Below, one piece after another: positions 41,908-49,874 of a stretch of 64,000 nt of DNA. Origin of the DNA: Butyricicoccus_B sp017886875 (GTDB lineage: Bacteria > Bacillota > Clostridia > Oscillospirales > Butyricicoccaceae); NCBI GenBank assembly GCA_963931655.1, contig OZ007036.1:1240001-1304000 (forward strand), in the 5' to 3' direction. Numbering within the stretch: position 1 is the first letter of the stretch; each line of letters begins with the position of its first letter. The position numbers and the translations under genes were made by a program. Under the pieces are notes generated by a model that ran no database searches, was not told where the DNA came from, and saw only the letters and a list, made by a program, of their open reading frames with translations.

Positions 41908-43005
41908 TTAAACGCCGAAAATCTCAGCTAAACGTTCTTCATCAAGGTCAGCACCAATAACACAAAGTCTACCTGTATAATCAGCACTGCCATAACGGAT
42001 TTCTGGTGCAGCTGGCACATAATCAAAATGTAACCAAGTGCTAGAGTCTGCACAAGGCACTATACCCTTTGCACGAAGTACAGTACCCAAAGTTATATCA
42101 CCAAGAGCAGTTAAGCAATCCTTGAGCTGTTGCTCAGTGAACTTCTTAGGAGTTTCAACACCCCAGCTCTGAAATACTTCATCTGCATGGTGATGATGGT
42201 GCTCATGATTATGACCACAAGAGCAAGCTTCACCATGCTCATGGTGGTGGTGCTCGTGCTCATGGTCGTGATGATGTCCACATGAACAACCTTCTTCATG
42301 CTCATGATGGTGGTGTTCATGTTCGTGATGATGACCGCATGAACAATTTTCTTCATGCTCTTGATGATGTTCATGGTGCATATCCTCTAACATTTGCTGT
42401 GCAAGTGTATGGCTATCCTCCATAACATTTAAAAGCTGCTCACCTGTTAAGTTATCCCAAGGAGTTGTTACAATCTTAGCCTTTGGATTGTGATGTTGTA
42501 GAGCGTGTACACACTGTGCAAGCTTTTCTTCTTTTAGATTTTGTGTGCGTGATAAGAAAATAGCACCTGCATTTTCAATCTGATTTAAGAAAAACTCACC
42601 AAAGTTTTTAGAATACATCTTATATTTAACCGCATCAGCAACGGTTACAAAGCTATTTAATACAACTGGCTGATGTTCTGCAACGTCTTTTACAGCCTTA
42701 ATAACATCAGAAAGCTTGCCTACACCAGATGGTTCAATAATAATTCTATCTGGGCTATATTTTTCTATAACTTCAGTTAAAGCCTTACCAAAGTCGCCTA
42801 CTAGAGAACAGCAAATGCAACCAGAATTCATTTCTGTAATTTCAATACCTGCATCTTTTAGAAAACCACCATCAATACCGATTTCACCAAATTCATTTTC
42901 AATAAGCACGATTTTTTGACCGTTTAAAGCTTCACCAATAAGTTTTTTAATAAGTGTTGTTTTACCAGCACCAAGAAAACCTGAAATAATATCAATTTTT
43001 GTCAT
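41908..43005 (-). CDS. CobW/ZNG1-family metal chaperone GTPase with His-rich insert
   Basis: This 365-residue protein has the P-loop ISGFLGAGKTTLIKKL, the family metal-binding motif GCICCSL (CxCC), IIIEPSGVGKL, and a CobW C-terminal domain. Between them (about residues 218-280) is a His/Glu-rich insert with three CSCGH-type units, each followed by alternating His and Glu. This is an extended metal-binding segment for Zn, Ni or Co. ATG 43005 has AAAGGA upstream and starts MTKIDIISG. It probably inserts or delivers metal to target proteins; no Zur site was searched. Confidence 0.92.
   Translation of the reverse strand: MTKIDIISGFLGAGKTTLIKKLIGEALNGQKIVLIENEFGEIGIDGGFLKDAGIEITEMNSGCICCSLVGDFGKALTEVIEKYSPDRIIIEPSGVGKLSDVIKAVKDVAEHQPVVLNSFVTVADAVKYKMYSKNFGEFFLNQIENAGAIFLSRTQNLKEEKLAQCVHALQHHNPKAKIVTTPWDNLTGEQLLNVMEDSHTLAQQMLEDMHHEHHQEHEENCSCGHHHEHEHHHHEHEEGCSCGHHHDHEHEHHHHEHGEACSCGHNHEHHHHHADEVFQSWGVETPKKFTEQQLKDCLTALGDITLGTVLRAKGIVPCADSSTWLHFDYVPAAPEIRYGSADYTGRLCVIGADLDEERLAEIFGV
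42180..42375. repeat. Tandem repeat encoding the His/Cys-rich insert
   Basis: A unit of roughly 60-66 bases, encoding CSCGH(H/N)H plus a His/Glu stretch, is present three times within the CobW gene. The nucleotide copies are very similar, so the insert has grown by in-frame duplication and may vary in length between strains. Confidence 0.75.
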
Positions 43006-43101
43006 TTTAGTATTCCTTTCTATTATCAAGATAAAAAATATCTTGGTTAGTCGTTTCTAACATTTATAATACAACCATTACTCTATAAATTCAATATTTT
43101 T

Positions 43102-44028
43102 TTAAAGCTCTGGCAAAATTAAATCCCTATTTGGTATTTTATCCCATGAGAATATTTTTATAAGCTCATCAAGCGAAATATCTTCTTTTTTATCTATTAA
43201 ACCACACGCATACGCTAAATTTCCAATAAGCTTTTGTGGTTTCATATGCTGTCTTATAACACCTAAATCTAAATCCTTATCCCTTTTACTAAGCCGCCTG
43301 CCATCTGGTGCAACTAAAAGCGGCATATGATAAAATTTAGGCGGTTTAAATCCAAACAGTTCATGCAGCCAAATTTGCCTTGCAGTTGAACTTATAAGGT
43401 CATGCCCTCTTACAACCTCATTAACTCCCATAAGTCCATCATCAACAGTAACCGCAAGTTGATATGCAAACACACCATCAGAGCGTTTTATAATAAAATC
43501 ACCACATTCAAGTTTTAAATCTTCTGTGTATTCTCCAATACAACCATCTATAAATGTGATTTTCATATCTGGTACAGCTAAACGCATAGCCGGTTTGCGT
43601 TTTTTCTGTTTTATCTGCTCATCAGTTAGATTTTTACAAGTACCTGAATAAATTATTCTACCATCAGACAAATGCGGTGCTGATGCCGCATGAAGTTCCG
43701 CACGAGAACAAAAGCATGGATAAATAAGCCCTTTATTTTGCAAAATTTGCTCAAAATGCTCATAAACCTCTGTACGCTCACTTTGATATATTGATTTATT
43801 AGTATCAGAGAAATTTATATCATCAAATTTTATACCAAACCAATTTAAATCATCTAAAACCTGTTTTGAGTTCTCTTTAGTACAGCGGAAAGTATCTAAA
43901 TCTTCTATTCTAAGGATATAATCTCCGCCTTTACTTTTTGCACTTAGATAACCAAGCATAGCACAAAATATATTTCCAATATGCATTCTCCCGCTTGGTG
44001 AAGGTGCAAATCTTCCGACAATATGCAT
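43102..44028 (-). CDS. gluQ: Glutamyl-Q tRNA(Asp) synthetase-like / GluRS-like protein
   Basis: This 308-residue protein is a class I synthetase catalytic core: GRFAPSPSGRMHIGN (HIGH-type), YILRIEDLD, PCFCSR zinc-type region, FIIKRSDGVFAYQLAVTVDDGLMGVNEVVRGHDL and RRLSKRD (KMSKS-type). The anticodon-binding half of GluRS is missing, as in GluQ-RS enzymes, which put glutamate on queuosine in tRNA-Asp. Whether this Clostridia has that modification is not seen here. Upstream region has AGGAGG. Confidence 0.85.
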   Translation of the reverse strand: MHIVGRFAPSPSGRMHIGNIFCAMLGYLSAKSKGGDYILRIEDLDTFRCTKENSKQVLDDLNWFGIKFDDINFSDTNKSIYQSERTEVYEHFEQILQNKGLIYPCFCSRAELHAASAPHLSDGRIIYSGTCKNLTDEQIKQKKRKPAMRLAVPDMKITFIDGCIGEYTEDLKLECGDFIIKRSDGVFAYQLAVTVDDGLMGVNEVVRGHDLISSTARQIWLHELFGFKPPKFYHMPLLVAPDGRRLSKRDKDLDLGVIRQHMKPQKLIGNLAYACGLIDKKEDISLDELIKIFSWDKIPNRDLILPEL

Positions 44029-44076
44029 ATTTACCTCCTATTTAATAATGGTAAATTAGAGTTTAAACTTTTTCAA

Positions 44077-44109
44077 GAAAAAAATGGCTTTGCCTTTGGG
44101 CAAAGCCAT
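44077..44109 (-). terminator. Terminator of the hydrogenase gene
   Basis: ATGGCTTTGCC (44084-44094) and GGCAAAGCCAT (44099-44109) pair perfectly; on the minus strand a run of T follows. It lies 9 bases after the hydrogenase stop. Confidence 0.9.
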
Positions 44110-44118
44110 AATTTTTAA

Positions 44119-45564
44119 TTACATATCATCAACATTATACTGATTGATAGCGTCAGCAACGCCTTCTTTATCGCTCTTTTTGCCGTACTGGTCAACTTTA
44201 ACCTTGCTCTTTAGTTCATGCACAAGGCTACCTGCACCGCTTACGCAACCGCCAACACAAGCCATACCTTCAATAAAGTTCTTATCAAGTTTACCTGCTT
44301 TAGCTTTAAGAAGTGCAATCTTACATTCTTCAATGCCGCTACAAACTTCAGCCTTAACTTCAAAATCCATTTCTCTTTCCTTGGCAACCTGAAGTACAGC
44401 TTCAGTTAGACCTCCAGAGCGACCAAATACACGACCAAAGTAAGATGCATCATTTACAGAAGTTTCGTCCATTGTAGTAAGGTCGATTTCCTTAGCATCA
44501 ATCATTGCTTGGAATTCTTCAAAAGTGATTACGCAGTCAATCCACATATCAACAGTTGGCTTGAACTTTTCTTCTTTCTTAGCTGTGCAAGGTCCAATGA
44601 AAATGGTCTTGATTGGTGTTTCGGAATTTTCTTTAATGAAACGACCAATTTCAGCCATTGGTGAAAGGTTATGTGACACATGTTCTTTCATTGCAGGAAC
44701 ATGTTTTTCAATGTAAGAAACAAATGCAGGACAGCAAGAAGAAGTTAAGAAGCCTTTTTCTGCAAGCTCTTGAGCTTCTTTATCTGCAACCATATCAGCA
44801 CCCATAGCAGCCTCTACAACATAATCAAAACCAAGCTTACGTATGCCAGTAGCCACCTGAGCCAGTGAACAATCATCAAACTGAGCTGCAATAGCAGGAG
44901 CTACAATAGCAGCTACTTTATAATTTTGCTCGCCTGATGCGTCCTTTGCATTCTTAATGATATTAATAGCATCAACCATAAATGATTTATCAACAATAGC
45001 ACCAAATGGGCAAGCAGATGCACAAGCACCACAGGAGATACATTTTTCTGGGATAATTTCAGCTTTCTTTTCCTCGTTCATATGAATAGCATTGATTTTA
45101 CAGCTACGCTCACAAGGACGAACATGTTCAACAATCGCACCATAAGGACAAACCTTGGCACAACGACCACATTCAATACAAATATCTAAATCAATTTCAG
45201 CTTTACCCTTACTATTTTTCTTGATAGCATTCTTAGGGCAATTTTTAATACAACGCTGGGAAATACAGCCACGACATGATTCAGATACAGTGTAACGCTC
45301 TACTGGGCATTCATCACAAGCAATCTGAATAACTTCAATAATACTAGGGTCACGACGGTCACCACCCATTGCTAAACGCACACGCTCTTGTGCGATTGCA
45401 CGTTCCTTATAAATACAGCAACGCATAGTAGCCTTTGGACCTGGAGAGATAATCTGTGGAATTTCATAATACGAATCCATTAAATTACCCTCATACGCAC
45501 GGATTGCAACTTCTTTTAGCACTCTGTACTTTAAAAGTTGTACATCGGTTTCAAAATTTCTCAT
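44119..45564 (-). CDS. [FeFe] hydrogenase, group B-like
   Basis: This 481-residue protein has ferredoxin-like [4Fe-4S] motifs (CIECGRCAKVCPYGAI and CISCGACASACPFGAI, plus other Cys clusters such as CDECP, SCRGCISQRCIKNCP) and the three H-cluster motifs TSSCCPAFV, GPCTAKKEE and MACVGGCVSGAG. The Ala and the second Cys in TSSCCPAF differ from the group A pattern and match group B enzymes. It should reduce protons with electrons from ferredoxin or act as an H2 sensor; group B is poorly known biochemically. It stands alone with its own terminator. HydE/F/G maturases are not in the window. Confidence 0.88.
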   Translation of the reverse strand: MRNFETDVQLLKYRVLKEVAIRAYEGNLMDSYYEIPQIISPGPKATMRCCIYKERAIAQERVRLAMGGDRRDPSIIEVIQIACDECPVERYTVSESCRGCISQRCIKNCPKNAIKKNSKGKAEIDLDICIECGRCAKVCPYGAIVEHVRPCERSCKINAIHMNEEKKAEIIPEKCISCGACASACPFGAIVDKSFMVDAINIIKNAKDASGEQNYKVAAIVAPAIAAQFDDCSLAQVATGIRKLGFDYVVEAAMGADMVADKEAQELAEKGFLTSSCCPAFVSYIEKHVPAMKEHVSHNLSPMAEIGRFIKENSETPIKTIFIGPCTAKKEEKFKPTVDMWIDCVITFEEFQAMIDAKEIDLTTMDETSVNDASYFGRVFGRSGGLTEAVLQVAKEREMDFEVKAEVCSGIEECKIALLKAKAGKLDKNFIEGMACVGGCVSGAGSLVHELKSKVKVDQYGKKSDKEGVADAINQYNVDDM

Positions 45565-45684
45565 ACTTTGTCTTCTCCAATCCCTCTTAAATTTAGTAAG
45601 CTTTACAAATTTGGGAATTTTGCAAGCTTTAAATTTATATCAAACCCTTTACGGATTTAATTTCAATCACCTTAGATAAATTTT

Positions 45685-46242
45685 TTACGCTTTGTTTTTA
45701 TACTGCTCCACGCCCTCTTTATAGAGGTTTCCTCCCTCACAGTCCATAGAAACAATAGCAGTAAACCCTTCAACTGTAAGGCGTTTTACAGACTCACAAC
45801 CAAGCTCATCATAAGCTATAACTTCTACATTTTTTATTGAGTCAGCTTTAACAGCACCAGCTCCACCTATTGCAACCATGTATACACTGCCGTTACGCTT
45901 CATAGCATCTACAACTGGTTTACTTCTAACTCCCTTGCCTATCATACATGAAAGCCCCGCATCAAGTAGTTTTGGTGCATATGGGTCCATTCTACCAGAA
46001 GTTGTTGGCCCTACTGAACCTATAACCTGATTTGGCTTTGCAGGTGTTGGTCCAGCATAATAAATAGCTGCACCATTTAAATCAAAAGGTAAAGCTTCTC
46101 CTTTATCCATAGCCTCTACAATACGCTTGTGTGCGGCATCTCTTGCAGTATAAAGAGTACCTGTAAGTGTAACAGTGTCACCGGCTCTAAGTTTTGGTGC
46201 AATTTGCTTTAAATCAGCTGTATTTATATCGTAATGTGCCAT
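45685..46242 (-). CDS. fumB: Fe-S fumarate hydratase/tartrate dehydratase, beta subunit
   Basis: This 185-residue protein is the C-terminal-type half of class I fumarase: GDTVTLTGTLYTARDAAH, IYYAGPTPAKPNQVIGSVGPTTSGRMD, MIGKG and AIGGAGAVKA. In two-subunit enzymes the alpha subunit carries the cluster and is normally the neighbour; here the upstream gene is a DivIVA-like protein instead. The ribosome binding site AGGAGG lies inside the end of that gene, so the two are coupled. Alpha must be elsewhere in the genome, or the substrate differs. Confidence 0.88.
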   Translation of the reverse strand: MAHYDINTADLKQIAPKLRAGDTVTLTGTLYTARDAAHKRIVEAMDKGEALPFDLNGAAIYYAGPTPAKPNQVIGSVGPTTSGRMDPYAPKLLDAGLSCMIGKGVRSKPVVDAMKRNGSVYMVAIGGAGAVKADSIKNVEVIAYDELGCESVKRLTVEGFTAIVSMDCEGGNLYKEGVEQYKNKA

Positions 46243-46245
46243 AAA

Positions 46246-46980
46246 TTACACCTCCTGTTGACCTTTTTTTAAATTTGTTAACATATCATTTAATGTACCA
46301 TGTGTTTCGCTTTTGTTGTTTTGTGGATTTTCTAGCTGATTGATAACATCACTAATTGATTGTTTTGTCTGTTTTAAAGTTTTGCAGTATTCAAATCGTG
46401 TTTTCTCTGCCTTAGCTTTAATTTTTTCCGCTTTTTGCTCAGCCTCATATATTATATGCTGTGCTTTTTGATTGGCTTTTTGCTCAATTTCATCAGCTCT
46501 TTTATGTGCATTAAGCTCAATATCTGCAATATATGCTCTGTCTCTGTCAAATTCCTTTGTTTTTTGCACAAGCTCATCTATTTTATCAAGTAAAGCAGCA
46601 TTTTCTTTTTCAAGCTCTTGATACTTAACTTTAAATTCCTTGAACTTGTCAAGCATTTCATTATACAGCTTATTTTGTTCAGCAGTTTCATCATCAGCGA
46701 GCTTTACAAGGTTTTCCCTGTCAGAAATTTCGGTTTTAAGCTTATCTATTTGTGTTGTCATTGCTTCAATACGCTTAGATAATTCGGCATTATTTTTTGA
46801 AAGCTTATCATTTTCTCTATTTAAAGTTTCATTTTGCTCTAAAAGCTCATCATTTTCTTGCCTTAACTCATCTACTCTCTGTGCATTTTCTTGAGTTTGC
46901 TTTTTTATATATTCAATAACATCATCTCGATGAAATCCACCGACAAGCACCGTTCTAAACCCCATATCTGTCTCGTCCAT
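46246..46980 (-). CDS. DivIVA-domain coiled-coil protein
   Basis: This 244-residue protein starts with a DivIVA-type motif (MGFRTVLVGGFHRDDVIEYI, about residues 6-26) and continues as a long coiled coil to about residue 215, rich in Glu, Lys, Asn and Gln. DivIVA proteins localise to curved membranes and organise division or pole growth. GGTGG precedes the start. It is transcribed towards the fumarase beta gene and ends three bases before it, an odd pairing. Confidence 0.85.
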   Translation of the reverse strand: MDETDMGFRTVLVGGFHRDDVIEYIKKQTQENAQRVDELRQENDELLEQNETLNRENDKLSKNNAELSKRIEAMTTQIDKLKTEISDRENLVKLADDETAEQNKLYNEMLDKFKEFKVKYQELEKENAALLDKIDELVQKTKEFDRDRAYIADIELNAHKRADEIEQKANQKAQHIIYEAEQKAEKIKAKAEKTRFEYCKTLKQTKQSISDVINQLENPQNNKSETHGTLNDMLTNLKKGQQEV

Positions 46981-47086
46981 TAGAAAACCACCTTTACAAA
47001 TGTTTGTTTAATTTATGTCAAACATATTATAACAATGCTTATAAGAAAACACAATAGATAACAATAGAGAAAAGTGTCAAATTACA

Positions 47087-47115
47087 TTGATTTTCTTGTG
47101 CATACATGCTATATT
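47087..47115 (+). promoter_or_regulatory. Promoter of the threonine ammonia-lyase gene
   Basis: TTGATT (47087-47092), 17 bases, TATATT (47110-47115) is a good sigma-A promoter 44 bases before the start codon. Confidence 0.65.
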
Positions 47116-47158
47116 TAAAATTAATTGTAATATATCAGTAAAGAAGGGGCGAAATAAA

Positions 47159-48361
47159 ATGTTAAATGTAAATGATTTTCAAGCAGCATCAAAGAGATTA
47201 AGCAGTGTAATTCACACTATTCCACTGTCATCTTCTAAGACATTTTCTGAAATGTCTGGTGCAGAAGTTTACTTAAAATATGAAAATCAGCAAAAAACCG
47301 GTTCTTTTAAGGTTCGTGGTGCTTATAATAAAATTATGAAACGATATGAAGAAGGCGGATTAAATGCAGTTGTTGCATCATCTGCTGGCAACCATGCACA
47401 AGGTGTTGCATTTGCAGCATCTAAAATTGGTGTACCTGCAACTATCGTTATGCCACGTTCTACACCTATTGCAAAGGTATCTGCGACCGAGGGTTATGGT
47501 GCAAAGGTTGTTTTACATGGTGCAATCTATGATGAAGCATATGCAAAAGCTTGTGAAATTGTAGAAAAAGAGGGTGCAGAATTTATTCACCCATTTGATG
47601 ATGAAGATGTAATGGCAGGTCAAGGCACTATTGCTCTGGAAATACTCTCTGATTTACCTACTGTTGATATGATTTTTGTACCAGCGGGCGGTGGCGGACT
47701 GATTTCTGGTATTTCTGCTTGCATTAAGCAAATCAATCCTAGAATACAAATTATTGGTGTACAGGCTCAGGGTGCAAACTCTATTGTAACATCATTCCAT
47801 AAAGATAAAATTATACCTTCAAGTTCTGTTCATACTATCGCTGATGGTATTGCAGTTAAAACCCCTGGTACAAAAACTATGGAATATATCAACCAATATG
47901 TTGATAAATTTGTAACTGTAACCGATTCTGAAATTTCTTCTGCTATTTTATTACTTCTTGAGCGTTGCAAACAAGTTGTTGAGCCATCTGGTGCAGCAGC
48001 ACTTGCAGCAGTATTAAATCATAAAGTTGATATCAAGGGCAAAAAAGTATGTTGTGTGCTTTCTGGCGGTAATATTGATGTGTCCTTTATTCATAAGGTT
48101 GTAGAGCGTGGCCTTATCACTCGTGGCAGACATATGAAGTTCTCTACAATTATGCCTGATGCTCCTGGTTCTCTTGAAAGATTTGCTCATCTTGTTGCTG
48201 AACAAAACGCAAATGTAATTTTATTTAACCATGATAGAGTTCAAGCTGATTTGGAAATCGGTGATGCAATTATCCATGTTGTATGTGAAGTTGGCGGTAC
48301 TGAACATGGTAAAAGACTGCTTGACAAACTAAGAAAAGAAGGATATACCATTCTTCCATAA
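47159..48361 (+). CDS. ilvA: Threonine ammonia-lyase
   Basis: This 400-residue PLP enzyme deaminates threonine to 2-oxobutanoate. Motifs: KYENQQKTGSFKVRGAYNKI with the PLP Lys, ASSAGNHAQGVAFAA, PVPAGGGGLISG-type loop (FVPAGGGGLISGI), CVLSGGNID and a C-terminal ACT-like domain (KFSTIMPDAPGSLERFAHLV). With a single regulatory domain it resembles the catabolic or short biosynthetic type (TdcB/IlvA1). ATG 47159 has AAGGGGCG upstream; an earlier in-frame start at 47087 overlaps the promoter. It is a single gene with its own terminator. Confidence 0.94.
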   Translation: MLNVNDFQAASKRLSSVIHTIPLSSSKTFSEMSGAEVYLKYENQQKTGSFKVRGAYNKIMKRYEEGGLNAVVASSAGNHAQGVAFAASKIGVPATIVMPRSTPIAKVSATEGYGAKVVLHGAIYDEAYAKACEIVEKEGAEFIHPFDDEDVMAGQGTIALEILSDLPTVDMIFVPAGGGGLISGISACIKQINPRIQIIGVQAQGANSIVTSFHKDKIIPSSSVHTIADGIAVKTPGTKTMEYINQYVDKFVTVTDSEISSAILLLLERCKQVVEPSGAAALAAVLNHKVDIKGKKVCCVLSGGNIDVSFIHKVVERGLITRGRHMKFSTIMPDAPGSLERFAHLVAEQNANVILFNHDRVQADLEIGDAIIHVVCEVGGTEHGKRLLDKLRKEGYTILP

Positions 48362-48363
48362 AC

Positions 48364-48397
48364 AAAAAAGCAAGTCTAATTTTTAGGCTTGCTTTTT
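48364..48397 (+). terminator. Terminator of the threonine ammonia-lyase gene
   Basis: AAAAAGCAAG pairs with CTTGCTTTTT across a short loop (48364-48397), followed directly by the promoter of the CoA-transferase gene. Confidence 0.85.
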
Positions 48398-48401
48398 CTA
48401 C

Positions 48402-48430
48402 TTGACGCTTATACAAAAGATTGATATAAT
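48402..48430 (+). promoter_or_regulatory. Consensus-like promoter of the CoA-transferase gene
   Basis: TTGACG (48402-48407), 17 bases, TATAAT (48425-48430) nearly matches the sigma-A consensus. Very strong expression is expected, as for a main catabolic gene. Confidence 0.85.
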
Positions 48431-48474
48431 ATTAACAAATAGGCTTTTATTCAGATTTGAGGAGGTTGTTTCAA

Positions 48475-49815
48475 ATGGATTATAAGGCACTTTATAGCCA
48501 AAAACTGGTTTCTGCTGATAAGGCAGTTGAATGTGTAAAAGATGGTGATTGGGTAGATTTCGGTTGGTGTGTGGGTACACCTGATGCTTTAGACGTTGCA
48601 ATGGCAAAGCGTCTGCCACAGATGAAAGATGTAAATTTCCGTGGTGGCATTCTTTTAAAAGTACCAGAAATCTATAAAATCGAAAACCCAGCAGAACATA
48701 TGACTTGGAATTCTTGGCATATGTCTGGTATCGAGCGTAAGTTTATTGCTACTGGTGCTGGCTTTTATGGTGCTATTCGCTATTCTGAACTTCCACGCTA
48801 CTATCGTGACAATATCCGTCATGTAAATGTAGCTATGATGCAGGTAGCTCCTATGGACAACCATGGTTACTTTAGCTTTGGCCCTCAGGCTTCACATATG
48901 CGTGCTGTATGTGATGTTGCTGATGTTATCATCGTTGAAGTTAACCAGAATATGCCTCGTTGTCTTGGCGGTATGGAAGACTGTGTACATGTATCTGAAG
49001 TTGATATGATTGTTGAGGGTAATAACCCTGCTCCTCTTGAGCTTGGTTCTGCTGCTGCAACCGATGTTGATAGAAAAGTTGCTGAACTTATCGTTGAAGA
49101 AATTCCAAACGGTGCTTGTTTACAACTTGGTATCGGTGGTATGCCTAATGCTGTTGGTTCTCTAATTGCAGAGTCAGACCTCAAGGACTTAGGTGTACAT
49201 ACTGAAATGTATGTTGATGCATTTGTTGATATTACAATGGCTGGTAAGATTAACGGTTCACAAAAGACCATTGACCGTGGCAGACAAGCTTATGCTTTTG
49301 CTGCTGGTACTAAAAAGCTCTATGATTTCCTAAATGATAACCCACAATGTGCGTCTATGCCAGTAGATTACACAAATGATGTGCGTGTTATCGCTCAGAT
49401 TGATAACTTTATGTCTATTAACAATGCTGTAGATATTGACTTATTCGGTCAGGTTAACTCTGAATCTGCAGGCACTAAGCATATTTCTGGTGCAGGCGGA
49501 CAGCTTGACTTTGTAATGGGTGCTTATTTATCTAATGGCGGCAAGAGCTTTATTTGTCTGTCCTCTACTTTCAAGCAGAAAGACGGAACTATTGCTTCTC
49601 GTATTCGTCCAACTCTTGCAGAAGGTTCTATTGTTACAGATACCCGTGCAAATACTCACTATGTTGTTACTGAATATGGCAAGGTTTGCCTAAAGGGTAT
49701 GAACTCTTGGCAGCGTGCTGAGGCTCTTATCTCTATCGCTCACCCAGATTTCAGAGAGCAACTTGTTAAAGATGCTGAAAAGCTTAAAATCTGGAAGCGT
49801 TCTAACAAGCGATAA
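48475..49815 (+). CDS. but: Butyryl-CoA:acetate CoA-transferase (But type)
   Basis: This 446-residue enzyme swaps CoA between butyryl-CoA and acetate, the last step of butyrate formation in many gut Clostridia. It has the region AEHMTWNSWHMSGIERK, which is the conserved target region known for gut But genes, NACLQLGIGGMPNAVG-like IGGMPNAV, the catalytic Glu in HTEMYVDAFVDI and SGAGGQLDFVMGAYLS. A 4-hydroxybutyrate CoA-transferase is the close alternative. ATG 48475 has GAGGAGG upstream. Codon use is biased towards a highly expressed gene (many Gly GGT, Arg CGT codons). Confidence 0.88.
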   Translation: MDYKALYSQKLVSADKAVECVKDGDWVDFGWCVGTPDALDVAMAKRLPQMKDVNFRGGILLKVPEIYKIENPAEHMTWNSWHMSGIERKFIATGAGFYGAIRYSELPRYYRDNIRHVNVAMMQVAPMDNHGYFSFGPQASHMRAVCDVADVIIVEVNQNMPRCLGGMEDCVHVSEVDMIVEGNNPAPLELGSAAATDVDRKVAELIVEEIPNGACLQLGIGGMPNAVGSLIAESDLKDLGVHTEMYVDAFVDITMAGKINGSQKTIDRGRQAYAFAAGTKKLYDFLNDNPQCASMPVDYTNDVRVIAQIDNFMSINNAVDIDLFGQVNSESAGTKHISGAGGQLDFVMGAYLSNGGKSFICLSSTFKQKDGTIASRIRPTLAEGSIVTDTRANTHYVVTEYGKVCLKGMNSWQRAEALISIAHPDFREQLVKDAEKLKIWKRSNKR

Positions 49816-49833
49816 CCAAAACTCCATATACAA

Positions 49834-49870
49834 AAAAATCCGCTTAGAGCTAAACTTTAAGCGGATTTTT
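49834..49870. terminator. Bidirectional terminator
   Basis: AAAAATCCGCTTA (49834-49846) pairs with TAAGCGGATTTTT (49858-49870). It serves both the CoA-transferase gene and the converging chemoreceptor gene. Confidence 0.88.
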
Positions 49871-49874
49871 AATT

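Noticed and set aside
42111..42374. Met/Ile/Thr/Ser-rich frame of 87 codons
   Set aside because: Frame-shifted reading of the His-rich repeat in the CobW gene.
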